5,903 bases of DNA from Psychroflexus sp. (GTDB lineage Bacteria > Bacteroidota > Bacteroidia > Flavobacteriales > Flavobacteriaceae). The position numbers and the translations under genes were made by a program. The stretch is taken from assembly GCA_003565575.1 (NCBI GenBank), contig PXBV01000293.1, positions 1 through 5,903 of the forward strand, given 5' to 3'. Below the pieces are notes generated by a model that saw only the letters and a program-made list of their open reading frames with translations, had not been told where the DNA came from and did not search any database. This document shows positions 1 through 5,308 of the stretch, one piece after another. The first letter of the stretch is position 1, and every line of letters begins with the position of its first letter.

Positions 1-74
1 GAATTAAAACTAAAATGATGTACAGCTTCAGGATCAAATTGAAATAAAAGAGGTCTTACTATTTGTTTGTACAT
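1..74 (-). CDS. pyrD: Dihydroorotate dehydrogenase (quinone), N-terminal fragment cut by the window edge
   Basis: Read on the minus strand from the ATG at 74-72, the frame stays open to the window edge and gives 24 complete residues that begin MYKQIVRPLLFQFDPEAVHH and continue with FSFN. This closely resembles the start of class 2 PyrD proteins; E. coli PyrD begins [23 protein letters not shown]. In that family the segment is part of the N-terminal helical extension that binds the membrane and quinone. The enzyme oxidises dihydroorotate to orotate in de novo pyrimidine synthesis. Only the N-terminus is visible, so no flavin-binding or catalytic residues can be checked. The gene is divergent from pepT, and a TATTTTTG box (94-101, minus strand) lies 19 nt upstream of its ATG. 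The identification rests on a short but distinctive match. Confidence 0.85.
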   Translation of the reverse strand, partial: MYKQIVRPLLFQFDPEAVHHFSFN

Positions 75-93
75 CGGTGTAGAAATTTGTGTG

Positions 94-101
94 CAAAAAT
101 A
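94..101 (-). promoter_or_regulatory. Candidate -7 promoter box of pyrD
   Basis: The minus strand reads TATTTTTG, an exact match to the Bacteroidota -7 consensus TAnnTTTG, 19 nt before the pyrD ATG. I see no clear TTTG -33 element at the usual 19-21 nt spacing, so the call depends on the -7 match and position. In AT-rich DNA the octamer can occur by chance. Confidence 0.4.
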
Positions 102-156
102 ACGCAAATCTGACTAAGACCATCCCATTCTTCAAGGTTTTATAGCTTCAAATTCA

Positions 157-164
157 TATTTTTG
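157..164 (+). promoter_or_regulatory. Candidate -7 promoter box of pepT
   Basis: TATTTTTG fits TAnnTTTG exactly and ends 13 nt before the ATG at 178 and 19 nt before the in-frame ATG at 184. If it is the real -7 box, transcription would start only a few bases before 178. That leaves a very short leader and favours ATG 184 as the translation start. No good -33 TTTG is seen at the expected spacing. The box mirrors the identical octamer facing pyrD across the divergent spacer. Confidence 0.4.
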
Positions 165-177
165 TTGTAAATAAATA

Positions 178-1419
178 ATGCTCATGATAAATTCTGAAAA
201 GCTTTTAGAACGATTTCTTGCCTATATCCAAATTGACTCCCAAAGCGATCCCAAAAGCGACACCACACCAAGTACAAAAAAGCAATGGCAAATTGCTAAT
301 TTGCTGAAAGAAGAGCTAGAAGAAATTGGGCTGAAAGAGGTGACCATAGATGAAAAGGCTTATATTATGGCTACTCTACCTTCCAACGTTGAGCATGAGG
401 TGGATACCATCGGTTTTATCTCTCATTTTGATACTTCTCCAGACTTTAAAGCTTCAGATATTCGTCCACAAATTCATGAAAATTACGATGGTGGTGATAT
501 CATTTTGAATAAAGAAAAAAACATTGTGCTGTCTTCTAATTATTTCGAAGAAATCAAGCAATATAAAGGTCAAACCCTCATCACTACTGATGGTACAACT
601 TTGCTAAGCGCAGACGATAAAGCTGGCGTTACCGAAATTATCACAGCTATGGAATATCTGGTGAACCATCCCGAAATTAAACATGGAAAAATACGTGTCG
701 GATTTACGCCAGATGAAGAAATCGGAAGAGGTGCACATCATTTTGATGTAGAAAAATTCGGAGCCAAATATGCTTATACTATGGATGGTAGCGAAATTGG
801 CGAACTGGAATATGAAAACTTTAATGCGGCATCAGCTACTTTAAAATTTAAAGGTACCAGTGTTCACCCGGGTTATGCCAAGAATAAAATGGTCAATTCC
901 ATGTACATGGCTCAAAAATTCATCGACGTTTTGCCAAAAGATGAAGTTCCAGAACGAACTGAAGCTTACGAAGGTTTTTTTCACCTGTCTTCCATTTCGG
1001 GAACTATTGAACTTACGGAACTCAACTACATCATCCGAGATCATGATAAAGACAAGTTTGAAGCTAGAAAACAACTGATGAAAGACATTGTATCAAAGAT
1101 GAATGCTCAAATAGATGATGCTAATATAAGCATTGAAATAAATGACCAATATTACAATATGAAAGAAAAGGTAGAACCTATCAAATACATTGTAGATATT
1201 GCTGAAAATGCCATGAAAGAACTGGGTATCACTCCCATTCTAAAACCCATAAGAGGTGGAACGGACGGTGCACAATTGAGTTACAAAGGCTTACCTTGCC
1301 CCAATATTTTTGCTGGCGGACATAATTTTCATGGAAAATATGAATACGTTCCTTTGGAAAGTATGGTGAAAGCGACAGAAGTTATCATTAAAATAGCAGA
1401 ACTAACTGCGAAACGATAA
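178..1419 (+). CDS. pepT: Peptidase T (aminotripeptidase)
   Basis: This is a cytoplasmic di-zinc M20-family aminopeptidase that releases the N-terminal residue of tripeptides, a late step of peptide breakdown. At 413 residues it is close to E. coli PepT (408). The full metal and catalytic set is visible: H83 and D85 in HFDTSPDF, bridging D146 in SADDKAG, general base E180 and ligand E181 in TPDEEIGRG, D203 in YTMDGSEIGE, H230 in SVHPGYAKNKMVN, and H386 in GGHNFHGKYE. The small dimerisation or lid domain falls at about residues 210-325, between the two halves of the catalytic domain. ATG 178 and ATG 184 are both possible starts; 184 would remove two residues and sits better relative to the promoter box at 157-164. 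No Shine-Dalgarno is present, as usual for the phylum. The gene appears intact. The next gene begins 56 bp downstream on the same strand. Confidence 0.96.
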   Translation: MLMINSEKLLERFLAYIQIDSQSDPKSDTTPSTKKQWQIANLLKEELEEIGLKEVTIDEKAYIMATLPSNVEHEVDTIGFISHFDTSPDFKASDIRPQIHENYDGGDIILNKEKNIVLSSNYFEEIKQYKGQTLITTDGTTLLSADDKAGVTEIITAMEYLVNHPEIKHGKIRVGFTPDEEIGRGAHHFDVEKFGAKYAYTMDGSEIGELEYENFNAASATLKFKGTSVHPGYAKNKMVNSMYMAQKFIDVLPKDEVPERTEAYEGFFHLSSISGTIELTELNYIIRDHDKDKFEARKQLMKDIVSKMNAQIDDANISIEINDQYYNMKEKVEPIKYIVDIAENAMKELGITPILKPIRGGTDGAQLSYKGLPCPNIFAGGHNFHGKYEYVPLESMVKATEVIIKIAELTAKR

Positions 1420-1429
1420 CATTATAAGC

Positions 1430-1448
1430 CTATAAGTTGAGTTTATAG
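1430..1448 (+). other. Weak AT-rich hairpin between pepT and the SRPBCC/GyrI gene
   Basis: CTATAA (1430-1435) pairs with TTATAG (1443-1448) around a 7-nt loop. There is no GC clamp and no following T tract, so an intrinsic terminator is unlikely. The surrounding 56-bp spacer has no clear TAnnTTTG box, which is compatible with pepT and the next gene being cotranscribed. Confidence 0.2.
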
Positions 1449-1475
1449 TATATTCGTTATCATAAACCTAAGTTG

Positions 1476-2510
1476 ATGAAAGTATTTAAATATTTGTTTT
1501 TTTTAATTGTTCTTGTTTTTGTTGTTGGCTCGTTGTACGTTGCTACCATCAGCCTACCCAGCGAGAGGCAAATCAAGTTTGAAACTACTGTAAACCCTCA
1601 ACTCATAAAGCTAAAAACTCAAGATCTATCCACTTATGAAAATTGGTTTAGCTTCCCAGAAAAACCAACTTCAGAATACCGACTCAGCAACACAGAAGAC
1701 TTAAAAGACGCTAGCCTTTCATGGCGAAATAAAAACTTTGAAAGCATAAATTTTCAAAACCAATTTCTTTCTGAAACAAGTTTGACACAGCTACTCAAGC
1801 TTAAAACTTGGCTAAGCACCTCAGAATTTGAAATTTCTTGGAATTTTGACTCTTCTGACAATACAAATTTTGAAATTATTGTTGAGACTGACATAGATTT
1901 TTGGAACAAAGCGGAATATGCAATTACAGGAATCTCTCACCTAGACATGGCTGTAAAAGCAATGACAGAAAGTCTCAATGCCTTACAAGAGAACATCATC
2001 AAAGAAATTGCTGTATACTCTATCTCTAGTATTGGAAAAGTAGATACAGGCGGGTTTTATTCTATTCATGCTACTTCAGCTTCTAGACTGAATTTTGAAA
2101 CCATCCTGAAAAAATCTCAACCCTTTTTTGAAAGCATAGAAGGGTTTATGGAAGATCAATCTTTTGAAGTTCACAGAGGAAGGCTTATTGTATTTGAAAA
2201 CTTATTTAGTGGTAGTGACAATATTATTTTTTCCTCTGGAGTAGGCAGCAAAAATAAAATTGCTATTCCAGAATATTTCGAAGTGTTGACACAAAACATA
2301 CCAAGGAGTACTTATTTTAAAACTCAACTAAAAGGAAATCACTCCAACTTAAAAGAACTTTTATCTATGAGTGAATCTGCTCTTAAAAAAAGAAACTTAG
2401 AAGTTGACTCGTCGCTGAAGCCCTTTTTAGAGTTTGAAATTGATTTTAACCAAAGTATCAATCCAGCGGATTGGGTTACTAACCTTTACATCCCTATACA
2501 AGATAATTAA
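1476..2510 (+). CDS. Membrane-anchored SRPBCC and GyrI-like effector-binding domain protein
   Basis: This 344-residue protein starts at ATG 1476; a TTG codon directly before it is a less likely start. Residues 2-24 form a hydrophobic segment after a short basic start (MKVFKYLFFL), a probable membrane anchor with the rest outside the cytoplasmic membrane. Residues about 30-170 resemble the divergent SRPBCC (START-like) domains seen in flavobacterial proteins with the same N-terminal pattern. Residues about 177-342 fit a GyrI-like/AraC-type effector-binding fold: the end, with NLKELLSMSESALKKRNLEV, a PFLEFEIDF strand and the closing NPADWVTNLYIPI, is the typical C-terminal signature. These domains bind small hydrophobic ligands; no DNA-binding domain is present, so a regulator role is not supported. 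Ligand and function are unknown. Its TAA stop overlaps the ATG of the broken crcB by one base (TAATG), suggesting former translational coupling. Domain calls are by pattern recognition; the SRPBCC half is the less certain. Confidence 0.75.
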   Translation: MKVFKYLFFLIVLVFVVGSLYVATISLPSERQIKFETTVNPQLIKLKTQDLSTYENWFSFPEKPTSEYRLSNTEDLKDASLSWRNKNFESINFQNQFLSETSLTQLLKLKTWLSTSEFEISWNFDSSDNTNFEIIVETDIDFWNKAEYAITGISHLDMAVKAMTESLNALQENIIKEIAVYSISSIGKVDTGGFYSIHATSASRLNFETILKKSQPFFESIEGFMEDQSFEVHRGRLIVFENLFSGSDNIIFSSGVGSKNKIAIPEYFEVLTQNIPRSTYFKTQLKGNHSNLKELLSMSESALKKRNLEVDSSLKPFLEFEIDFNQSINPADWVTNLYIPIQDN

Positions 2511-2899
2511 TGAAATCTATTTTACTTGTTTTTTTTAGGCGGTGGCTTAGGCAGTGTTGTGCGTTACAGCGTTTCTGTATTGATTAATCAACTCATAGAA
2601 TACAAGTCCAACCTTCTGGGTAAGTTTACAGTTAATATCTTAGGCGGTCTACTCATTGGCCTTTTCATGGAGTTCTACTCAAATCAGAAAATTCTCATCC
2701 CTACCTTCAGTTTTTGCTTGTGGTTGGGTTTTGTGGTGGATTTACAACCTTTTCTACTTTATCCTCATAAAACCTTGACCTATTGAAGAATAATTTATAC
2801 ACGGAATTTCTGATTTATGGGTTGGGCAGTTTAATAGCTGGCATTTTAGCAGTGTTTATTGGTTTAATGATTATCAATACCAATTTCAAAATCAAGTAG
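2510..2899 (+). pseudogene. crcB: Broken crcB/Fluc fluoride channel gene with two frameshifts and a nonsense codon
   Basis: CrcB (Fluc) proteins are four-helix dimeric membrane channels that export fluoride. The ATG at 2510 opens MKSILLVF, but a T8 run (2529-2536) has one T too many, and translation would run out of frame to a stop at 2585-2587. In the next frame, 2535-2731 gives clear CrcB sequence: FLGGGLGSVVRY, then GKFTVNILGGLLIGLF in place of the usual GTLxVNxxGsF. At 2729-2732 a T appears to be missing. Back in the starting frame, 2732 onward reads CGGFTTFST, the TTFST hallmark, then LSS and a TAA (2768-2770) where the family usually has Glu. The frame continues through NLDLLKNNLY and a hydrophobic fourth helix (about GLGSLIAGILAVFIGLMII) to TAG 2897-2899. 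The corrected gene would encode about 129 residues, normal for CrcB. The two indels cancel in length. Three separate lesions make sequencing error alone unlikely, though the two homopolymer indels could be errors. Confidence 0.88.
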
Positions 2900-2920
2900 T
2901 GCTATATAGCGTTTGCACTA
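2897..2920. terminator. Possible bidirectional hairpin between the convergent crcB pseudogene and the hydroxyacid dehydrogenase
   Basis: TAGTGC (2897-2902) is perfectly inverted as GCACTA (2915-2920) around a 12-nt loop. The left arm carries the TAG stop of the crcB remnant and the right arm carries the TAG stop of the minus-strand dehydrogenase. Part of the loop joins a 10-bp palindrome, GCTATATAGC (2901-2910). No strong T tract follows on either strand, so terminator activity is only plausible. The 18-bp spacer between the two genes leaves little other room for one. Confidence 0.3.
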
Positions 2921-3844
2921 ATATCCCTTATTTCTATTCACTTCATTAATCAAACTTTCGCCATCTTTCATTCGCTTATAGTTGTCTAAAAGCTGTTTAG
3001 CTACAGATTCAGGATCTGTCATACTTGCAATATGAGGGGTGATTTGTATATCTTTATGATTCCAAAACGGATGAGACTCTGGCAATGGTTCTTCTTGGAA
3101 CACATCTAAACTTGCTCCTTTGATAAAGCCTTGGTCTATAGCTGATATTAAGTCCTTTTCCACCAAGTGTTCACCTCTAGCCACATTTACCAAATACGCA
3201 TTTGGCTGAAGCTTTTTAAAAAGTTGAATATTTAAAACGCCTTGAGTGTTTGGTGTAACAGGCAATAAACAAACTAAAATTTGAGTTTGCTTCAAAAATT
3301 GACCTTTCTCATCTGCACCATAAACTCGTATTCCATCCACCGTCTTACTAGAATTTGCGTAGCCAACCACGCTAAATCCATTTGCTTTTAAAGCCCTTCC
3401 TGCTTCCTGTCCCAAAACACCATATCCCATAATCCCAACCTTGGTCTGCTCTGGAGTTTGATATCGTTTCACCTCCCAATGTTTCCTTTTTTGGTCATGG
3501 AGGTGCGTAAATAAATTTCTAGAAATTGCTAAACACTGTAACAAAACAAATTGCCCCATATCTTTAGTCAGCTGCTCATCCACAATCCGGGTCACTTTTA
3601 CATTTTTGGGTAGATTTTCATCTTTTAAAATATGATTGACCCCCGCTCCCATAGAAGCGATAACCTTCAAGTTGGGGTAATTTTGATAAAGACCTTCTGG
3701 GTGTTTCCATGAAATAGCAAACTCAATATCCTCTGGTCGTTTTACATCTGGATAAACTTGTATATCTAGAGACTCATCTTTCTCTTTCAAAGTTTTCACC
3801 CAATGTGAAGATGCTCTTGCTGTACTAACGATTACTATAGACAT
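2918..3844 (-). CDS. NAD(P)-dependent D-2-hydroxyacid dehydrogenase, GhrA-like glyoxylate/hydroxypyruvate reductase
   Basis: This 308-residue cytoplasmic enzyme matches the size of E. coli GhrA (312) and is complete. Residues 1-100 and the C-terminal tail form the substrate domain, with SMGAGVNHI at 64-72 as the usual substrate-binding loop. The Rossmann domain carries GYGVLG (140-145). The catalytic set of the 2-hydroxyacid dehydrogenase family is present: R223 in VNVARGE, E252 in DVFQEEPLP, and H271 in TPHIAS. The strand after the glycine loop ends in GYANSSK, with no acidic residue to bind the ribose of NAD, hinting at NADPH use (inference). The likely reaction is reduction of glyoxylate or hydroxypyruvate to glycolate or glycerate; other 2-keto acids cannot be excluded. 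Start ATG is at 3844-3842. The gene converges with the crcB remnant 18 bp away and lies 100 bp downstream of a small membrane-protein gene on the same strand. No consensus promoter box was found in that 100-bp gap. Confidence 0.9.
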   Translation of the reverse strand: MSIVIVSTARASSHWVKTLKEKDESLDIQVYPDVKRPEDIEFAISWKHPEGLYQNYPNLKVIASMGAGVNHILKDENLPKNVKVTRIVDEQLTKDMGQFVLLQCLAISRNLFTHLHDQKRKHWEVKRYQTPEQTKVGIMGYGVLGQEAGRALKANGFSVVGYANSSKTVDGIRVYGADEKGQFLKQTQILVCLLPVTPNTQGVLNIQLFKKLQPNAYLVNVARGEHLVEKDLISAIDQGFIKGASLDVFQEEPLPESHPFWNHKDIQITPHIASMTDPESVAKQLLDNYKRMKDGESLINEVNRNKGY

Positions 3845-3876
3845 AGTTTTGATATTTAATTTGTTATAGTCTTTGA

Positions 3877-3890
3877 TTTTTTTAAAAAAA
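3877..3890. repeat. T7A7 perfect palindrome upstream of the hydroxyacid dehydrogenase
   Basis: Seven T followed by seven A (3877-3890) is a 14-bp perfect palindrome inside the 100-bp gap before the minus-strand dehydrogenase, 32 bp upstream of its ATG. Such a tract could bend DNA or form an upstream A/T element, but it may simply reflect the AT-rich composition of the gap. Confidence 0.35.
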
Positions 3891-3944
3891 TTCTGGATCT
3901 AAATTATCAAATTAGTTTTTAGAAATAAAAAATTGACTGATCAC

Positions 3945-4175
3945 TTAAGAACCACCCATCATTTGACGAATAAGATCTAAAAGCGACTCATCTCTCCAAA
4001 AAAACCTTAAAAACACCAATGAAATAATGAATATAAAAAAGCCTAATAAAACAAACAAAGTCCCTTTATAATACTTGTTGTGCAGATTTTTATCCTTGAT
4101 ATAAGAGTAGACCAAAATCGAAACAAAAGTCACAACAAAAAAAATGATGAAGGCAATGCGACCAGGAGTAAACAT
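3945..4175 (-). CDS. Small two-helix membrane protein of unknown function
   Basis: This 76-residue protein has two strongly hydrophobic stretches, at about residues 7-25 and 39-59, separated by a short basic and aromatic loop (IKDKNLHNKYYKG). The C-terminal tail ends QMMGGS. It resembles a family of small conserved hypothetical proteins I recall from Flavobacteriia, with a start like MFTxGQ and a YKG motif before the second helix. I know of no assigned function. The charge pattern is compatible with both ends outside and the basic loop in the cytoplasm. ATG is at 4175-4173. A TATTTTTG box lies 17 nt upstream, and the divergent pyrophosphohydrolase gene begins only 37 bp away. It could be cotranscribed with the dehydrogenase downstream, across a 100-bp gap. 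Confidence 0.75.
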   Translation of the reverse strand: MFTPGRIAFIIFFVVTFVSILVYSYIKDKNLHNKYYKGTLFVLLGFFIFIISLVFLRFFWRDESLLDLIRQMMGGS

Positions 4176-4192
4176 ATTTGCTTTATTTTACA

Positions 4193-4200
4193 CAAAAATA
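4193..4200 (-). promoter_or_regulatory. Candidate -7 promoter box of the small membrane-protein gene
   Basis: The minus strand reads TATTTTTG, an exact TAnnTTTG match, 17 nt before the ATG at 4175. A weak -33-like TTGG lies 20 nt further upstream (4221-4224 on the plus strand, inside the first codons of the divergent gene). This is the better supported of the three promoter boxes in the window, since both elements fall at about the right spacing. Confidence 0.45.
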
Positions 4201-4212
4201 GTTTATATTCTT

Positions 4213-4602
4213 ATGAAAAAACCAATAGACCAAGTAAAAAAATTCCATAAAGCGTTTGGACTTGCTGTTTCTGAAACTCAAAAGGCTGATTTAGGGCTTG
4301 AAACCAATTTATTACGCTATAAACTAATGCGTGAAGAAAATGAAGAGTACTTAGACGCAGCCATGCAAGGTGATATGGTTGAAGTAGCAGATGCGCTTGG
4401 CGATATGCTTTATATCCTCTGTGGCACCATCATTTCTCATGGCATGCAACATAAAATCGAAGAAGTTTTTGATGAAATCCATCGCAGCAATATGAGCAAG
4501 CTAGGAAAAGACGGAAAACCCATTTATAGAGAAGACGGCAAAGTTTTAAAAGGACCAGATTATTTTAAACCCGACCTAAAACGCATCATTGAAGGAGAGT
4601 AG
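4213..4602 (+). CDS. MazG/PRA-PH-like nucleoside triphosphate pyrophosphohydrolase
   Basis: This is a 129-residue all-alpha NTP pyrophosphohydrolase-type protein. The metal-binding signature EExxE...ExxD is clear: E41, E42 and E45 in REENEEY, then E57, D60 and D64 in EVADALGDMLY. The C-terminal stretch MSKLGKDGKPIYREDGK followed by KGPDYFKPDL matches the tail of phosphoribosyl-ATP pyrophosphohydrolase-like proteins (PF01503 type). Members remove pyrophosphate from (d)NTPs, often to clear non-canonical nucleotides; substrate cannot be read from sequence, and a histidine-pathway HisE role is unlikely without his neighbours. I place the start at ATG 4213 (MKKPIDQVKKFHKAF). The frame is open upstream to an ATG at 4144, but that would overlap the divergent gene and add a non-conserved extension. 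Only 37 bp separate the divergent starts; CATATTTG at 4173-4180 is a weak promoter candidate. A strong hairpin follows the gene. Confidence 0.88.
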   Translation: MKKPIDQVKKFHKAFGLAVSETQKADLGLETNLLRYKLMREENEEYLDAAMQGDMVEVADALGDMLYILCGTIISHGMQHKIEEVFDEIHRSNMSKLGKDGKPIYREDGKVLKGPDYFKPDLKRIIEGE

Positions 4603-4607
4603 TTGGT

Positions 4608-4650
4608 GAGTTTGTGAGTGTTGAGTTGAGAGTTACGAGTTGTGACTGAA
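4608..4650 (+). repeat. Degenerate heptamer tandem repeat, GAGTTnn type
   Basis: Six consecutive units start with GAGT or GACT: GAGTTTGT (8 nt), GAGTGTT, GAGTTGA, GAGTTAC, GAGTTGT and GACTGAA. From 4616 onward the period is exactly seven bases (4616, 4623, 4630, 4637, 4644). The array fills the space between the pyrophosphohydrolase stop codon and the terminator hairpin. It contains stops in several frames and does not extend the gene. Function is unknown; it resembles slippage-derived intergenic microsatellite sequence. Confidence 0.7.
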
Positions 4651-4690
4651 AGCTCCCCTCCTTGGGAGGGGTTAGGGGAGGCTTTTCTTT
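4650..4690. terminator. Bidirectional intrinsic terminator between convergent genes
   Basis: CCCCTCC (4655-4661) pairs perfectly with GGAGGGG (4665-4671) around a TTG loop. A second, competing pairing joins AAGCTCCCC (4650-4658) to GGGGAGGCTT (4675-4684) with one bulged base. The plus strand then runs TTTTCTTTT, ending at the stop codon of the convergent kinase. On the minus strand the hairpin is followed by a shorter CTTTC. It would end transcription of the pyrophosphohydrolase and probably also the kinase. It is by far the most GC-rich stretch of the window, and similar CCCCTCC...GGAGGGG blocks are, as I recall, common between flavobacterial genes. Confidence 0.75.
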
Positions 4691-5304
4691 TAAAACAAAC
4701 CGTTTATTTCACCGTCGATTTTATTATAAATCTCTCCGAGGTCTTCAGGTTTGTCTACAAAATCTAGCTTATCTACGTCTATGATGAGTAATTTACCCTT
4801 GTCGTAGGTTTCAATCCAGGCTTCGTAACGTTCGTTGAGTTTGTTGAGGTAATCTATAGAAATAGAGTTTTCATATTCCCGTCCTCTTTTCTGAATTTGC
4901 TTGACAAGATTAGGAACACTACTTCTGAGATATATCAATAAATCTGGAGATTCCGTTACAGATTCCATAAGGTTAAAAAGTGAAGAATAGTTTTCAAAAT
5001 CTCTGTTGGACATCAAACCCATCGCATGCAAGTTGGGTGCGAAAATAAAAGCATCTTCATAAATAGTCCTGTCCTGAATGATGTCAATATTACTTTCACG
5101 AATCTGAAGAATTTGACGAAATCTACTGTTTAAAAAGTAAATTTGAAGATTAAAAGACCAGCGCTTCATGTCTTCGTAAAAATCCTCGAGATAAGGATTC
5201 TCAATCACATCTTCGTATTCTGCTTTCCAATTGTAATGTTTAGCGATAAGTTCAGTTAGAGTAGTTTTTCCAGCCCCTATATTCCCAGCGATTGCAACAT
5301 GCAT
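4690..5304 (-). CDS. Deoxynucleoside kinase (dCK/dGK family)
   Basis: This 204-residue cytoplasmic enzyme uses ATP to phosphorylate deoxynucleosides in the salvage pathway. The P-loop GNIGAGKT is at residues 7-14. E31 and ENPYL (35-39) are the family's substrate-binding region after the first helix, followed by the conserved LQIYFLNSRFRQ (53-64). DRTIYEDAFIF (78-88) is the DRS/DRT motif that follows the catalytic site and contacts the nucleoside. The arginine-rich lid appears as QKRGREYE (138-145). Length is usual for bacterial dAK/dGK-type kinases. Which base is preferred (A, G or C) cannot be decided from these motifs. ATG is at 5304-5302. The upstream propeller-like gene ends only 4 bp before it (TGA, TTTT, ATG), so the two are almost certainly cotranscribed. 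Its stop codon abuts the shared terminator with the convergent pyrophosphohydrolase. The gene appears intact. Confidence 0.93.
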   Translation of the reverse strand: MHVAIAGNIGAGKTTLTELIAKHYNWKAEYEDVIENPYLEDFYEDMKRWSFNLQIYFLNSRFRQILQIRESNIDIIQDRTIYEDAFIFAPNLHAMGLMSNRDFENYSSLFNLMESVTESPDLLIYLRSSVPNLVKQIQKRGREYENSISIDYLNKLNERYEAWIETYDKGKLLIIDVDKLDFVDKPEDLGEIYNKIDGEINGLF

Positions 5305-5308
5305 AAAA

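Noticed and set aside
841..1078. Open frames on both strands inside pepT (841-1074 minus, 860-1078 plus)
   Set aside because: They lie wholly within an intact pepT with all catalytic residues, and their translations show no recognisable family features.
1473..1475. TTG at 1473 as the start of the SRPBCC/GyrI gene
   Set aside because: The ATG immediately following gives the typical MKxxKY membrane-anchor start; TTG would add only one residue.
2526..2786. An independent 86-residue protein starting at TTG 2526
   Set aside because: It is the displaced middle part of crcB. Its last 18 or so residues are out-of-frame sequence, and the true start ATG 2510 is in another frame.
4144..4212. N-terminal extension of the pyrophosphohydrolase to ATG 4144
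   Set aside because: It would overlap the start of the divergent membrane-protein gene and adds residues unlike the family; ATG 4213 gives the usual N-terminus and length.
4608..4690. CRISPR array or attachment site in the repeat-rich spacer
   Set aside because: The units are 7-bp, degenerate and without spacers, and no integrase, transposase or cas gene is present.
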